This document shows, piece after piece, positions 54,161 through 64,000 of a DNA stretch of 64,000 nucleotides (its first letter is position 1; every line of letters starts with the position of its first letter). Origin of the DNA: Pisolithus tinctorius (Eukaryota; Basidiomycota; Agaricomycetes; Boletales; Pisolithaceae); NCBI GenBank assembly GCA_024663395.1, contig JANFAH010000001.1:620001-684000 (forward strand). Reading direction: 5' to 3'. A program made the translations under genes and the position numbers. The notes beneath the pieces are model-generated. The model was not told where the DNA came from. It did no database searches and was given only the letters and a program-made list of their open reading frames with translations.

Positions 54161-57100
54161 TCACTGTGGATGATCATTGAAGCGATGCTTGGTGAGGCAG
54201 TTTAAAGAACCTAGACACTGTAGCTCCTGCCGAAGATCCTCCTGCAGTTGTCCGAGAGTATGACGAGGACTAAACGAGCAAAGAATGGCAACATTTCCGA
54301 GGGTGGAGGCTTGAGAGAGCATAATGTATGCATGTTGAATACCACGAGCACTTGCAAGGTCAACTACAACTCTGGTTAGTGAAGTGCCCTGCACCTTGTA
54401 ATCTGTGAAAGCCCATGCCAGGACGATTGGCAATTGGTGCCGAGTAACTTTAAACAGCAACCTGTCTTCACTGCAATACATTATAGTACATGCTTGAGGA
54501 AAAATGGGCACGAGATGATTTTCTCTGTTAGGGACATGTATGTGTGAGGAAGGAATCTCAACATACGCACATCGAGCGATCCTAACCCCGTTGACTTCTT
54601 CGTATACAATGTCACGAAGGACTCCTTGCACACCATTGACAATCTTGAATTCTAAAGCCAAGTTTTCAGTGACCTGAACAGGCATTCCAGGTAAAAGCGG
54701 AAGCCTTCCCAAACTTTCTTTGGAGTCCTTTGGACATACCTGCAACAACCACTCATTTTCCTCTCCCATCATCGGCCGCCCCTTACAAATATGCTCCACA
54801 TAATAATAGTGAAAAGACTGCGCTGTCTTGGCAGCATAAAACCTAGCTTTCTCTTTGTTATATCAATCTTGCAATCAATGCTCCCCAAATATGATGGGTG
54901 CATCGCAGAAACTGTCAAACTGGTCTGGTCGTTCTTCATGTAAGCAAATCAAGAGATGGCTCATCAAAACTTCGAAATCTGACTGACCATCCTTCAATCG
55001 CATCGATGCATTTCCAGATCACACATGATTAAGCAAGTCAATGAAATCGGGATCATTTCGAGTGCACTGGTTCTTATGTAGTTCAACAACATGACTCAAA
55101 TTATGCCAGATGTAAGCTCCAAATAACCATTGCTGACTTCGCACCAATTCAAATGTATGTTTATCAAGGTTCTGAACCAAATTCCAGGAATACAATGCTG
55201 CTCTGTTCACCAGATGTAATTGACCCATATCGCCCACAATGATCACATTTACCCCTCCGAAGGGTTTATCTTTCCCCTCGACATCGGCAACCTTGGCAGA
55301 TGCAATTCACTCTGCTATCTTGGTGAGCAACTCAGTGGAAATCATTGATACCTCATCCAAAATCAGATACTTAATGTCTTGCCACAGATGTTGCAACTCG
55401 TCTTGTTTCTGTTGACTCCAGTGTCCACCCATGTACATCAAAGCATGAATGGTGTAGCCTCCTATAAGCACTGCAGCACTTCCTGTGGGAGTGCTCAAAG
55501 AAAGCTCCTGCATATGGTCTGTGACAGAATAAATCTTCAATGGCATGTATTACATGACTTTTTCCAGATCCACCAATTCCCATTATAAACATCAATAATT
55601 GATCTTGCTTGTGATATATCATATGATCTGCAACAATTCTAAAAGCTCAACATTGATCCTCATCTTCAGATAGTCTCCAATTGTTCTCAATGTCGAAGGC
55701 ATGCTTCAAATTTCTGTTTATGAGCTGAGATCCTGAAGTGGGAGTCAACAGGGAATTCTCATCACAAACAGTTCAAATTGTCATCGATGGTTCATTCTGC
55801 TCACATTGCAGTCGATCTCCATGACAGCAAAGCTCGTCATCATCTTCATCACAATTCCGAGGCCTTTTGCGTTTCTTGGCAGCTGTCATGATGCTACTAT
55901 GTATACTCAGCTCCTCATCCAGTCATGAGTGAAGACACTGGATGGTACTGAGATGTGATGGAGTCTGTTGACAGCACACTGTATGCTCTTCATGCAAATT
56001 CAACAATCATATTATTTGACATTTGTCTTCAGGAAGTTCTTCATGAAACATTTGCTCACCTTTGACAGCATCAAAATCCAAATTAAGTTCTGAATCTTCC
56101 ATCACCATTTTTTGCAGGTGATCGACATCAACCTCTGCTTCTCCATCACTGGTAGAGTTAGGTAACTGATGACAATACTTTGGGTCTGTGAAGTCGATGT
56201 TCTCCTGAGTCCGTGCATCTTTACATTCCATTTGAATGGTGAAATTCTTTGTTAATGATACTATGTCATCTGAAAACACGCAATCTTCAAAAGCTGCTGA
56301 CCAACTTTGATGACTCTGTAAAAGATCACAAGGATGTCTCCAGGGCTTAAAAAGGGTAAGCATAGCTTTACAAAACTCTTCACACTCGTCCTCAGAACTA
56401 TCGGGATGGGGGATGGCGTCGCCTATCAAAACAGGAACCACCACTCGATTTCAAACACAGAGATTGTGAGTGAAATATTGCAGATGGGACGAGTCAAAGA
56501 ATGAACTGCACTGGCGATGAGTATAAGGTCGGTGATCCTGATTTCCATCCTTAGCCGCAGTACTCTGCATTTTTACATTTTCAGAACCTCACCTTTTATC
56601 CTCTTCCTGACTGCCTTTCAGCTTCACCACCCTTTCGGTTCATTCAATGAAGTGCCACAGTGACATGTCACTGAAAGGTGACGAAGACGGTCATAAACAA
56701 TAATCTGCAGTGTCACTACTGATCACCAGTGTCCCTTCGACAGCTTGGGCGATGCAATTTGTTCTGTACAGGAGGAAATGACAGGAGGTATGCTCACTTT
56801 GTTGGCAATCAATACACTTTGATTGCTCAATGATTTCCAGAAACTTGTGAAAACATACAGTGCAGAACTCATGCACAGCATAATGATCACCACTGCCAAC
56901 AAGATAACTCATTACTTGCTGATGAGAAACTTCCTGCCTCCACATCATGGCATTCACTGTTTTAGTAAGGAGATTTTTATTTCGAAATTCTTCACTAAAG
57001 ATGCTATTGTTACCAAATCGATTTTGATGACTTTCAATAGCACTTTGCAAGGCTTGCAAACCAATGTGAACCTTGAGATCATCTTTGGCAATGTAATCAC

Positions 57101-59597
57101 TAATGTAATAGGTAAGAGCCTTGGTGGCAGACCCCGAACCTATGTACTTGATGTCCATATTACATTGCAGTAAAAAAATGATGATGTCATTGAAATTGTT
57201 GATCCAAGGATGAAGACATCTTAACAAGATAGATTCCGACTCTGGATCGATTTCAGAAAATGGCTGTACTGTGCCATCTATATGCATTCGACAATTGTGA
57301 TCACCACTGACTTTGCCAGCTTTCAAATGTTTGTAACAAGTTGCGGTATGTTGATGCCAATTACACTTAATAGCTAAACGCTTGACAAAGTCGAGAAATT
57401 CAGTAGCAAAGACTTCATCGTCCAGTTCATTGACCTGGGGTGCCTGTTCTAATCAGGGATCCACCTCATCATCATCCATAACCAATGCAAGATCAGGGCA
57501 CATATCTTCGACGTTCGTCATCCCAGGAAGTTCACATTTGATGATATCCTCCAACCAAGAAGTGACGGAAGTTTTAAACGTGCTATCCTTGTGCATCTTC
57601 CACCTCAGTTGATTGGGATTAGGATTTCCTTCCACCCACACCAGCATATGACAATGTAGAGTTCCCCTACCCTGCACTTCTACCATTCCATAGTAGGCAG
57701 TACAGGTACCAAACAATCCATGACCGTGCTTATACCGAAGAATGACATCTACAAAGGCCTGAATTTGTTCATGGAAGGCCAACGATGCTGTGGTGGGATG
57801 AGAAGCAACTAAGCAGGCCCTTTGGTAAGAAGACATGATCCTCCACTCTCCTTTGCTGATACCTGCAAAATGGCTGACAAGCACATTCATCAAATCATGT
57901 GGATTAAGCATTATAAAAAATGCCAGTGTTCCCAACTTTCGTGTTAATGATCTAATCTCATTTCTATGACAAAGCTTATATCCAGCACTTCCCTGCAACT
58001 TTTTCGATATCACAGTCAAATCTCAGAAAAGTCATGTTACCCCCTTCTTGTCAGCTGTCACCGCTTTTGGGACACTAGTAGTTAAGCATTTGTGGGCATA
58101 CTCGCGCACACTTGCCGACATTTCATGCAATTTGGAAGCAAGTTCATTTCGACATGGAGACTTAATGGAAAAAGTTATGTTCTCCCTGGCTTCATGCTTT
58201 TGAATAATATTCCAACAGACGAATGCAAAACTAGTGTCAGCTGCAAATGGGGAGTCTGCTTGTCTCAACAAATTTTTCAACTGACATTCAAAAGAAATGT
58301 GTTGTCCCTTCGACCTCTGGGGCACATTGAAGCTGCCTATTCCCCACAGATCCAAATGAGGAAATAACACACTCAACAAGTACAGTTCCATATCCAAAAC
58401 CAAGTCAGAACTAGTCGAACTGCTCAAAAACTGGCCATGATGAAGAGCATGTGCCATAGCCTCCACTTTCATGCTCTCACAACTCTTAGAAGAATGGTCG
58501 CCCATCGTGTATGCCATGTTCTCCATAACAAAGTCACCACTCAAATCACCCCAATCATGTTCTCCCCCACTTTCATCTGCAAGCAAAGAAGGCAAATGAG
58601 TAATCTGCACACCATCGATGGCGACATGATCTTCACTTCTGATGAGAAGATTTTCTAGATTTCTGTGATCAAACTTCACCCCCGAAAGCTTGTACCATGG
58701 ATTCTCAGCAATAAGAAGCTCTATCATCATCTCCACCTTAGTCCTCAACACCAACACCAGGAGAAAACGTGCAAGGGCTTCTTTCGCTGGTCAAAACTTC
58801 CCCCCACAGAAGATGACACAGAAGGTGTCCCTCACTTCGTCCCTGGAAGGCAGCAACAGCTGTCATAACCCCTGCACGACCTGAGGTAATACAGCAACAT
58901 TACCCCTCGAAAAGCTCTGACTGGTGTCATCAGGCACCTGTCCTCCTCGCATCGTCTTTGACTGGTAATGATGAGTTATCGTGGACATGCACGCCAAACA
59001 AACCAAGGCTAATTCGAAGGGTGATGCCATATGGAAAACATCTCTTATCTCAGCAGGCAACTCATTCCATGCGTAATACTGAAAATTTGCAAGCACATCA
59101 ACCGGTTGAGAAGGAGATTTTCCAGTCAAGCTGCGACAACAGCCCCTGCACATCTGAATGGGTGCAAATGCATTCAATGACCGCATCCCCCTCAGGCATA
59201 AAATAGCACCATAATACAGATCAAGAGTGTAAGTACGCAGTAACACTTTCTGTGGTAAGATTTCATTTCTTAGAAGCCTCAACACAGCTTCAGTGGCCAA
59301 AATGTCCTGCAACTCTCTATCCCAATGCAACTGCCCACAGACCGCACAGATGCCCTGTTTTAACTGAGATGGATCCATCTGCTGCTGCCATTCCTTTATG
59401 ATCCCAAGTTTGTCAGTGAAAGAATGTACAGGCGGAAAAAGCTCATTTCCACAAAAATGCTCGTCACACTGTGGTCCTTGTTCTACATGACAATTCTGAT
59501 CACGACTCTCCCACTGCCGACGATGATTCCCCTCACACAAATGCTGAACATAATCTTCCATAGGCACAGCTTCAGAACTCTCTACTGCAAAACACAC
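54161..59597 (-). pseudogene. Helitron Rep/helicase, decayed
   Basis: Minus-strand blocks in the right order for a RepHel protein. 58863-59597: a zinc-finger-like 'CAVCGQLHWDRELQ' and DUF6570-like 'HHYQSKTMRGGQ', 'SRGNVAVLPQ'. 58032-58757: 'LFPHLDLWGIGSFN', 'FVCWNIIQKHE'. 57453-58019: HUH nuclease, 'GMVEVQGRGTLHCHMLVWVE' (HxH). 56691-57326: 'TYYISDYIAKDD', the catalytic two-tyrosine motif. 56007-56444: 'VVPVLIGDAIPHPD' and 'FCKAMLTLFKPWR'. Helicase: Walker A 'GIGGSGKSHVI' (about 55570), 'LILDEVSM' (about 55340), 'VNVIIVGDMGQL', and late motifs 'FTDYKVQGTSLTRVVVDL' and 'IMLSQASTLGNVAILCSF' (54161-54799). Stops and frameshifts separate all blocks. Rolling-circle transposition would need both activities. 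Confidence 0.88.
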
Positions 59598-59609
59598 CTG
59601 ACATTGTCA

Positions 59610-60023
59610 TTACAAGCAGTGAAATAGAAACAGTCCCAAGTGACATTGCAGAGTACACCAATGAAGGTGAAGAGCATCACACAACACCTGCACAGGTAGA
59701 GGACACAATACGACAACTCCATGATGGTCACAGATACCCAACAAATCAACACAGGACAAAAACTGAAACTGTTCAACAAACTCCTTCAACAAACTGGGCA
59801 CCATGGTGATCATCTCACCGTCACCTCTATGGGACAGAAGACAGATGCCCTCTCGAGGGAAACCCACAAAGATATACTTCTCCCTGAGATTAGCATAATT
59901 TAAACACTCCCCCTGCTCGCCTGATTGAACATTGACCAATGAAATCTCCTCAAGAGACAACTGACCTTGCAGCATGGTGGTCAAGCAAAGAAATGTCGAA
60001 GCCCCTAACACACGAGAGCACAA
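59610..60023 (-). pseudogene. Possible Helitron N-terminal or SAP-like segment
   Basis: A 137-codon frame directly upstream of the Helitron blocks on the same strand. 'SCVDLLGICDHHGVVV' followed by 'CPLPVQVLCDALHLHWC' resembles the SAP-like start seen before DUF6570 in some fungal Helitron proteins, but the match is from memory and weak. It could equally be unrelated. Confidence 0.3.
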
Positions 60024-60273
60024 ATGATGGAAATGACATCAGACAAATGCCATTTCATATTTAGAGACAAACAAATGACGAAATTTTTATTTTTATTTTG
60101 GGGGGCGGCCACTAAGTAAGCTGACATCACGGCACAAGCCTGCCAGGTTGCGGGCTGGTACGACCGTCTGTGACAGAAGATGAAAACAGACCAGGACTGC
60201 TACACATCCTGGAACACACTCGCTACATGCTCACTCTCTTCCCCTGCTTGCTCTTTTTTATGGGTTGGGAGGG

Positions 60274-60608
60274 TGTAAGCATATGCTTACTACTCACACA
60301 CACCACTCATGCTCACCATTGCTCATGGTATCATGTCACACCATCACATCTCCTATCACGCCCTTGATCCTTTGTCTGGGCCCTGCTGCACTGTGTTGTA
60401 CTGTTTGGACCCTGGGGATATATATACTGGTGCTGCATGTATTGATGGACATCTCTTCTTTCTTTCTCTCCTCTCTCTCTCTCTCTCTCTCTCCCAACTG
60501 TCTTGTATCAACGTATATGCTTGATCGTAATCCCACACATGCCTGTCCATGTTCTGTTATCGTTGCGATCTGTCTTCAGTGTGCTCACCCCTACCATGGT
60601 GAGTTTCA
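60274..60608 (+). repeat. 3' LTR of outer chromovirus
   Basis: 335 bp, aligned to 31359-31692 along its whole length with many substitutions and small indels (roughly 10% by eye), so it is older than the other LTR pairs. A (CT)n tract at 60468-60494 is expanded relative to the partner. Confidence 0.8.
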
Positions 60609-60930
60609 GTCTGTGGGTTCTCCATTCCCATTGGAAATTAACATCGCAGGCAGGTTGAGAAAAAAGTTGTCGACAACACAGGTCGCACCTGTATCGGGTG
60701 GCTATTGTCTCTCTGACCTGCTAGTTCTCCCATCGAAGTCATATGCCTTTACTGCAAGGACGAGTACAGTTGGAGGGCTGTGCATGACGAGCAGTTCAGT
60801 GTTCCTGCGGTGCGTTCCCATTTTAGTTTCAAGCCCTTGGGGGTCACCCCTTCTCGTCCTTTACATATTGGACGTAGCTCGACCCCATGTAGTCCATTTA
60901 GTCACAACATATAGGTAGCCTGCATGCCAA
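60609..60930. other. Flank between outer chromovirus and satellite
   Basis: Starts with GTCTG, the second half of the 29-kb unit's duplication. Its G+C and CpG content are higher than in the neighbours. A plus-strand frame ('GGYCLSDLLVLPSKSYAFTA') is open here but unrecognised. Confidence 0.4.
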
Positions 60931-62480
60931 AATGCCAACACTTATATAGACCCCGCAACGGGCCCATCTAAATAGATTAGCCATGACACATGGACAGGCC
61001 TGAGGGCCTATAGTGAGAGCAACATATGTACAGGCCCGTAAGCACAATTCCACAACATATGGGAGGGCCTGTGGAGGGTAAGGATGCTGCAACATATACA
61101 TGGGCCCATGACCAAGTAAGTATGCTGAGCTACTGTAAGACATGGACGGGCCCGCCTATTGTATCATGAAGAAGGTCACAACATATGGACGGGCCCGCCC
61201 GTCATATGCTTTATAGGGTCACAACATAAAGAGGGGCCCCTCTATGATAGATTACAGAGTTGGCAGCATATGGAAGGGCCTGTCTTTGGGATAATATACC
61301 ACTGTCACAACATATAGACGGGCCCGTCCATAGCAAGATGTATGCCTGTCACAACATAAGGATGGGCCTGTCAGTAATATCATTGACAGCATCACAGCAC
61401 ATAGACAGGCCCATCTAGTAAGATGCATCCCTGCCGCAACATAAAGACAGGCCCATCAGTAATATCATTTATAGCGTCAAAACATATGGATGGGCCCTTC
61501 CATAATATCATTTATACCATCACAACACATGGGTGGGCCCATCCATAGTAAGATGTACCTGTCACAACATAAAGATGGGCCCTTCAATATATATCATTTG
61601 CAGGGTCACAACACATGGATGGGCCTGTCTAGTAAGATGCACCTGTGTCACAACATAAAGATGGGCCTTTCAGCAAGGTCAATTACACGGTCACAGCACA
61701 TGGATGGGCCCGTCAATAGCAACATGTATGCCTGTCGCAACATAAAGACGGGCCTGTCAGTAATATCATTTACAGTGTCACAGCACATAGATGGGCCCAT
61801 CTAGTAAGATATGCCCCTGTCACAACATAAGGATGGGCCCGTCAGTAATATCAATTACACGGTCACAATACATGGATGGGCCCATCTAATAGCAACACGT
61901 ATGCCTGTCGCAACATAAAGACAGGCCCATCAGTAATATCATTTACAATGTCACAACACATGGACAGGCCTGTCAGTAATATCATTTACAATGTCACAAC
62001 ACATGGACAGGCCCATCAATAGCAACACGTATGCCTGTCACAACATAAAGACAGGCCTGTCAGTAATATCATTTACAATGTGACAACACATGGACAGGCC
62101 TGTCAATAGCAACATGTATGCCTGTCACAACATAACGACAGGCCTGTCAGTAATATCATTTACAGTGTCACAACACATAGACGGGCCCATCAGTAATATC
62201 AATTACACAGTCACAACACATGGACGGGCCCGTCTAGAAAGATACGCCCCTGTCACAACATAAGGACAGGCCTGTCAGTAATATCAATTACAAGGTCACA
62301 ACACATGGACGACGGGCCCTTCAGCAGTATTATTTATATGGTCATAACGTATGGATGGCCCTTCAGTAATATCTTTTATATTGCCATAAAACAAGGACAG
62401 GTCTGTCTAGTAAGATCCACCCCTGTCACAACATAAGATGGGCCCAACACCAATAGCATGTATGGCGTCACAACATATTG
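60931..62480. repeat. GGGCCC-centred satellite array (right, inverted)
   Basis: About 25 tandem units of roughly 55-65 bp: 'gtcacaacatatgga' + 'cgggcccgtc' + 'agtaatatcatttaca'. These are the reverse complement of the left-edge array units. Cores are variants of GACGGGCCCGTC, often GACAGGCCTGTC or GATGGGCCCATC. A subset form a higher-order pair ('caatagcaacatgtatgcctgtc' alternating with 'tcagtaatatcatttacagtgtc', 61690-62170). Confidence 0.9.
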
Positions 62481-62633
62481 ATTGGATCACAGTAAAATAT
62501 TGAGGCAAGCATCCTGACATGCCGTAATTTTCCAACAAGCTGCAAGCAGCTTGCCTGCTATACAACTCTGACCTCATCCACCCCAAGCATGAATACTACA
62601 CAAGACATGTCTAAAATCCCCCACAGATGGTGA

Positions 62634-63830
62634 ATGGAACTAACAGACTGCATTGCGTCATACATGAAAGCGAGGTTTCAAGAGGAGGTATTCAGCGGAC
62701 CTCATGCCCTTCCAGATATATCGATTCCATTTCCAGTGTTATGTGAAGTGGATCGCATATCGTCAGTAATCTCACAGGCCTATCGTCACCCAAGTATGTC
62801 CATCATAATGGTGCGATGGAAGTTTTCATCTTTCCGCAGTCAATGTCAGGAAAAATCAGGGTGGAAAAACCTGCAATGCAGAAGCTGCTGAGAGATATGC
62901 AGAAGTGACTGAGCTGTCCATTCTGGTGACCGACTCAAACACCATCCACATATGGTATTTGCTGGACACTCTCAGCCCAAAAAGAAGGGTAAGGAAATGC
63001 AGAATCTCATATTCTACTGACTTGATGGAATGGCAGGCCAATGTATGGAACCGCCTTCATCTTCTGAGGGAACCACTGTGGGAGAGCATAAAGGCTTCCC
63101 CACAGGCATGGCAGACAGACAAGTCATATTTCCGCGATGATGCTGAGTTGAAAGGCACCATCAACCTGTCACCCGCATGGTTTCAACAGGGTTGTGGGGT
63201 GGGTGATCATTGCTCGCCTTGTAAATAAAGCACTCATCCATCTTGAAGCCCCAAAATGGCTTCCTGGAAGCCTCACAGCTGCTCAAATCCAGGACAGAAA
63301 ACACTTCTACAAGGGAATGGGTTGACCAAATGTCTGACACCAATGCCCTGTTATCTGCGATCCTGCATGTCATCCACCCATGAATGTATGCAGATGGCAG
63401 GGAAGCGTTGATCCGCCTTGGCAAACAGGCAGAACAGCGGGTGGATTTGGATATGAGCTCCATACTACTGATATGGAGCTCCACGTATAGCAGCATGTCC
63501 GTGATGGTGAATCAGGCAACTTGTTACCACAGGGATATCAATGGACGGGATCCATGGTACGACCTGCTGGTAACCGTGGGCAACTACCTGCCTTTGGACT
63601 TTGTCATTCCAACGCTGAATCTGCGGCTGCACTACAACCCAGGGACCATCATTGCATTTTCAGGTTCAGCATTGGAGCATGGGGTGGGAGTTGTAGACGG
63701 TGACAGAGCATGCCTGGCATACTACATGCATGCCAACGTACATCAGTCGGTGCACATTCCCATGTGTCAATCACCGCAGATGGACGACCTACTACCTAGA
63801 CCAGTTGCAACTGGAGAACTGTTGATTTGA
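62634..63830 (+). pseudogene. Second TET/JBP-like dioxygenase, damaged
   Basis: Front part (62634-63228): 'ALPDISIPFPVLCEVDRISS' and 'LKGTINLSPAWFQQGCGV', the latter typical of the fungal TET/JBP-associated region. The catalytic part is well kept: 'GREALIRLGKQAEQ', 'ATCYHRDINGRDPWYDLLV' (HxD iron ligands, about 63527), 'LNLRLHYNPGTIIAFSGSA', 'LEHGVGVVDGDRACLAYYMH' (distal His and Arg). It ends after 'VHQSVHIPMCQSP' at 63830. TGA at 63381-63383 precedes 'MYADGREAL', and the frame around 63200-63320 is disrupted, so the copy is probably a pseudogene although the 63384-63830 exon is intact. It is closely comparable with 10816-11352, with conserved HxD, H and R. Confidence 0.75.
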
Positions 63831-64000
63831 AGCTGCAAAATTTAATGTAAGATTTAGTAGGTGATGCAGATCTCATATTTTATTAGGATATGCTGGCTCT
63901 CAAACTTTGGACAGGCAGTGTTGCCAAGATTTTGCAAATGGGCGGGTGCTTATACATCATAGATTGGGTGGGTACTCAGAGCGAAAGGGTTTGCATCATA
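63831..64000. other. Right edge, no feature seen
   Basis: A/T-rich sequence after the dioxygenase stop; nothing recognised. Confidence 0.4.

Larger units (their letters stand above)
31359..60608 (+). mobile_element. Outer old chromovirus, 29-kb composite unit
   Basis: Related LTRs of about 334 bp at 31359-31692 and 60274-60608, in the same orientation, both begin TGTAAGCATATGCTTAC and end TTCCA/TTTCA. GTCTG precedes the first (31354-31358) and follows the second (60609-60613). A purine-rich 'gggttgggaggg' lies just before the second LTR, as a polypurine tract should. Gag-pol follows the first LTR (31717-34598, 44813-46845). Insertions explain the size: the 34600-44807 chromovirus, the LTR at 45973-46222, and 46850-60270 (LTR remnant, R2-like gene, F-box genes, Helitron). 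That the two LTRs belong to one insertion rests on the matching duplication. Confidence 0.72.

Noticed and set aside
60095..60120. GGGGGGCGGCCACTAAG as a Helitron 3' terminus
   Set aside because: It has the CTAA-like look but lies on the plus strand at the 5' side of a minus-strand Helitron, and no clear hairpin precedes it.
1..64000. tRNA or rRNA genes
   Set aside because: No cloverleaf-like A/B box pair or rRNA stretch was recognised while reading both strands; a covariance search would be needed to be certain.

Overview
The window looks like a heterochromatic, transposon-packed stretch of a basidiomycete (Agaricomycete) genome. The grounds are short GT-AG introns of about 45-65 bp, Ty3/Gypsy chromoviruses with chromodomains, a KDZ (Kyakuja-Dileera-Zisupton) transposase next to TET/JBP-like dioxygenase genes (a pairing known from mushroom-forming fungi), F-box genes and a Helitron. 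The genus cannot be told. I see no rRNA, tRNA or CRISPR array and almost no intact host gene. Calls rest on reading translated frames and repeats by eye; no search was run.

Layout. 1-1980: GGGCCC-centred satellite holding a solo LTR. 2001-7089: a Gypsy fragment abutting a minus-strand hAT transposase, which is split by a 3.27-kb Tc1/mariner element. That element carries a second, non-transposase gene and is itself hit by a solo LTR. 7263-8101: LTR remnant. 9061-23449: a plus-strand block with a TET/JBP-like gene (hit by a CCGG-rich solo LTR), a KDZ transposase (split by a 6.5-kb chromovirus that lacks reverse transcriptase) and a large unknown gene. 23690-24075: 42-bp minisatellite. 24768-27005: MULE remnant. 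27159-30875: full-length PIF/Harbinger element with transposase and Myb/SANT partner, the latter hit by another solo LTR. 31359-60608: a 29-kb unit bounded by related LTRs and a matching GTCTG duplication. It is an old chromovirus stuffed with a younger 10.2-kb chromovirus (34600-44807, itself holding a 1.57-kb foldback element and a 1.8-kb unknown insert), a solo LTR, a ribonucleotide-reductase-R2-like gene, two F-box genes and a decayed Helitron. 60931-62480: the same satellite as at the left edge, in opposite orientation. 62634-63830: a second TET/JBP-like pseudogene.

Boundaries are unusually well supported. Perfect target duplications were found for solo LTRs (ATACT, GGGAA, AAGGC, CACTG), for the LTR elements (GAATT, AGTTG, GTCTG), for two TA-flanked elements and for the TTA-flanked Harbinger. 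They give an insertion order: outer chromovirus, then the 10.2-kb chromovirus, then the foldback.

The unifying theme is cytosine-methylation decay. In the 10.2-kb element every LTR difference I checked is CpG versus TpG/CpA. Stops are repeatedly TGA where an arginine is expected, and satellite cores decay from GACGGGCCCGTC to GACAGGCCTGTC or GATGGGCCCATC. The same window carries two broken genes of the family that oxidises 5-methylcytosine.
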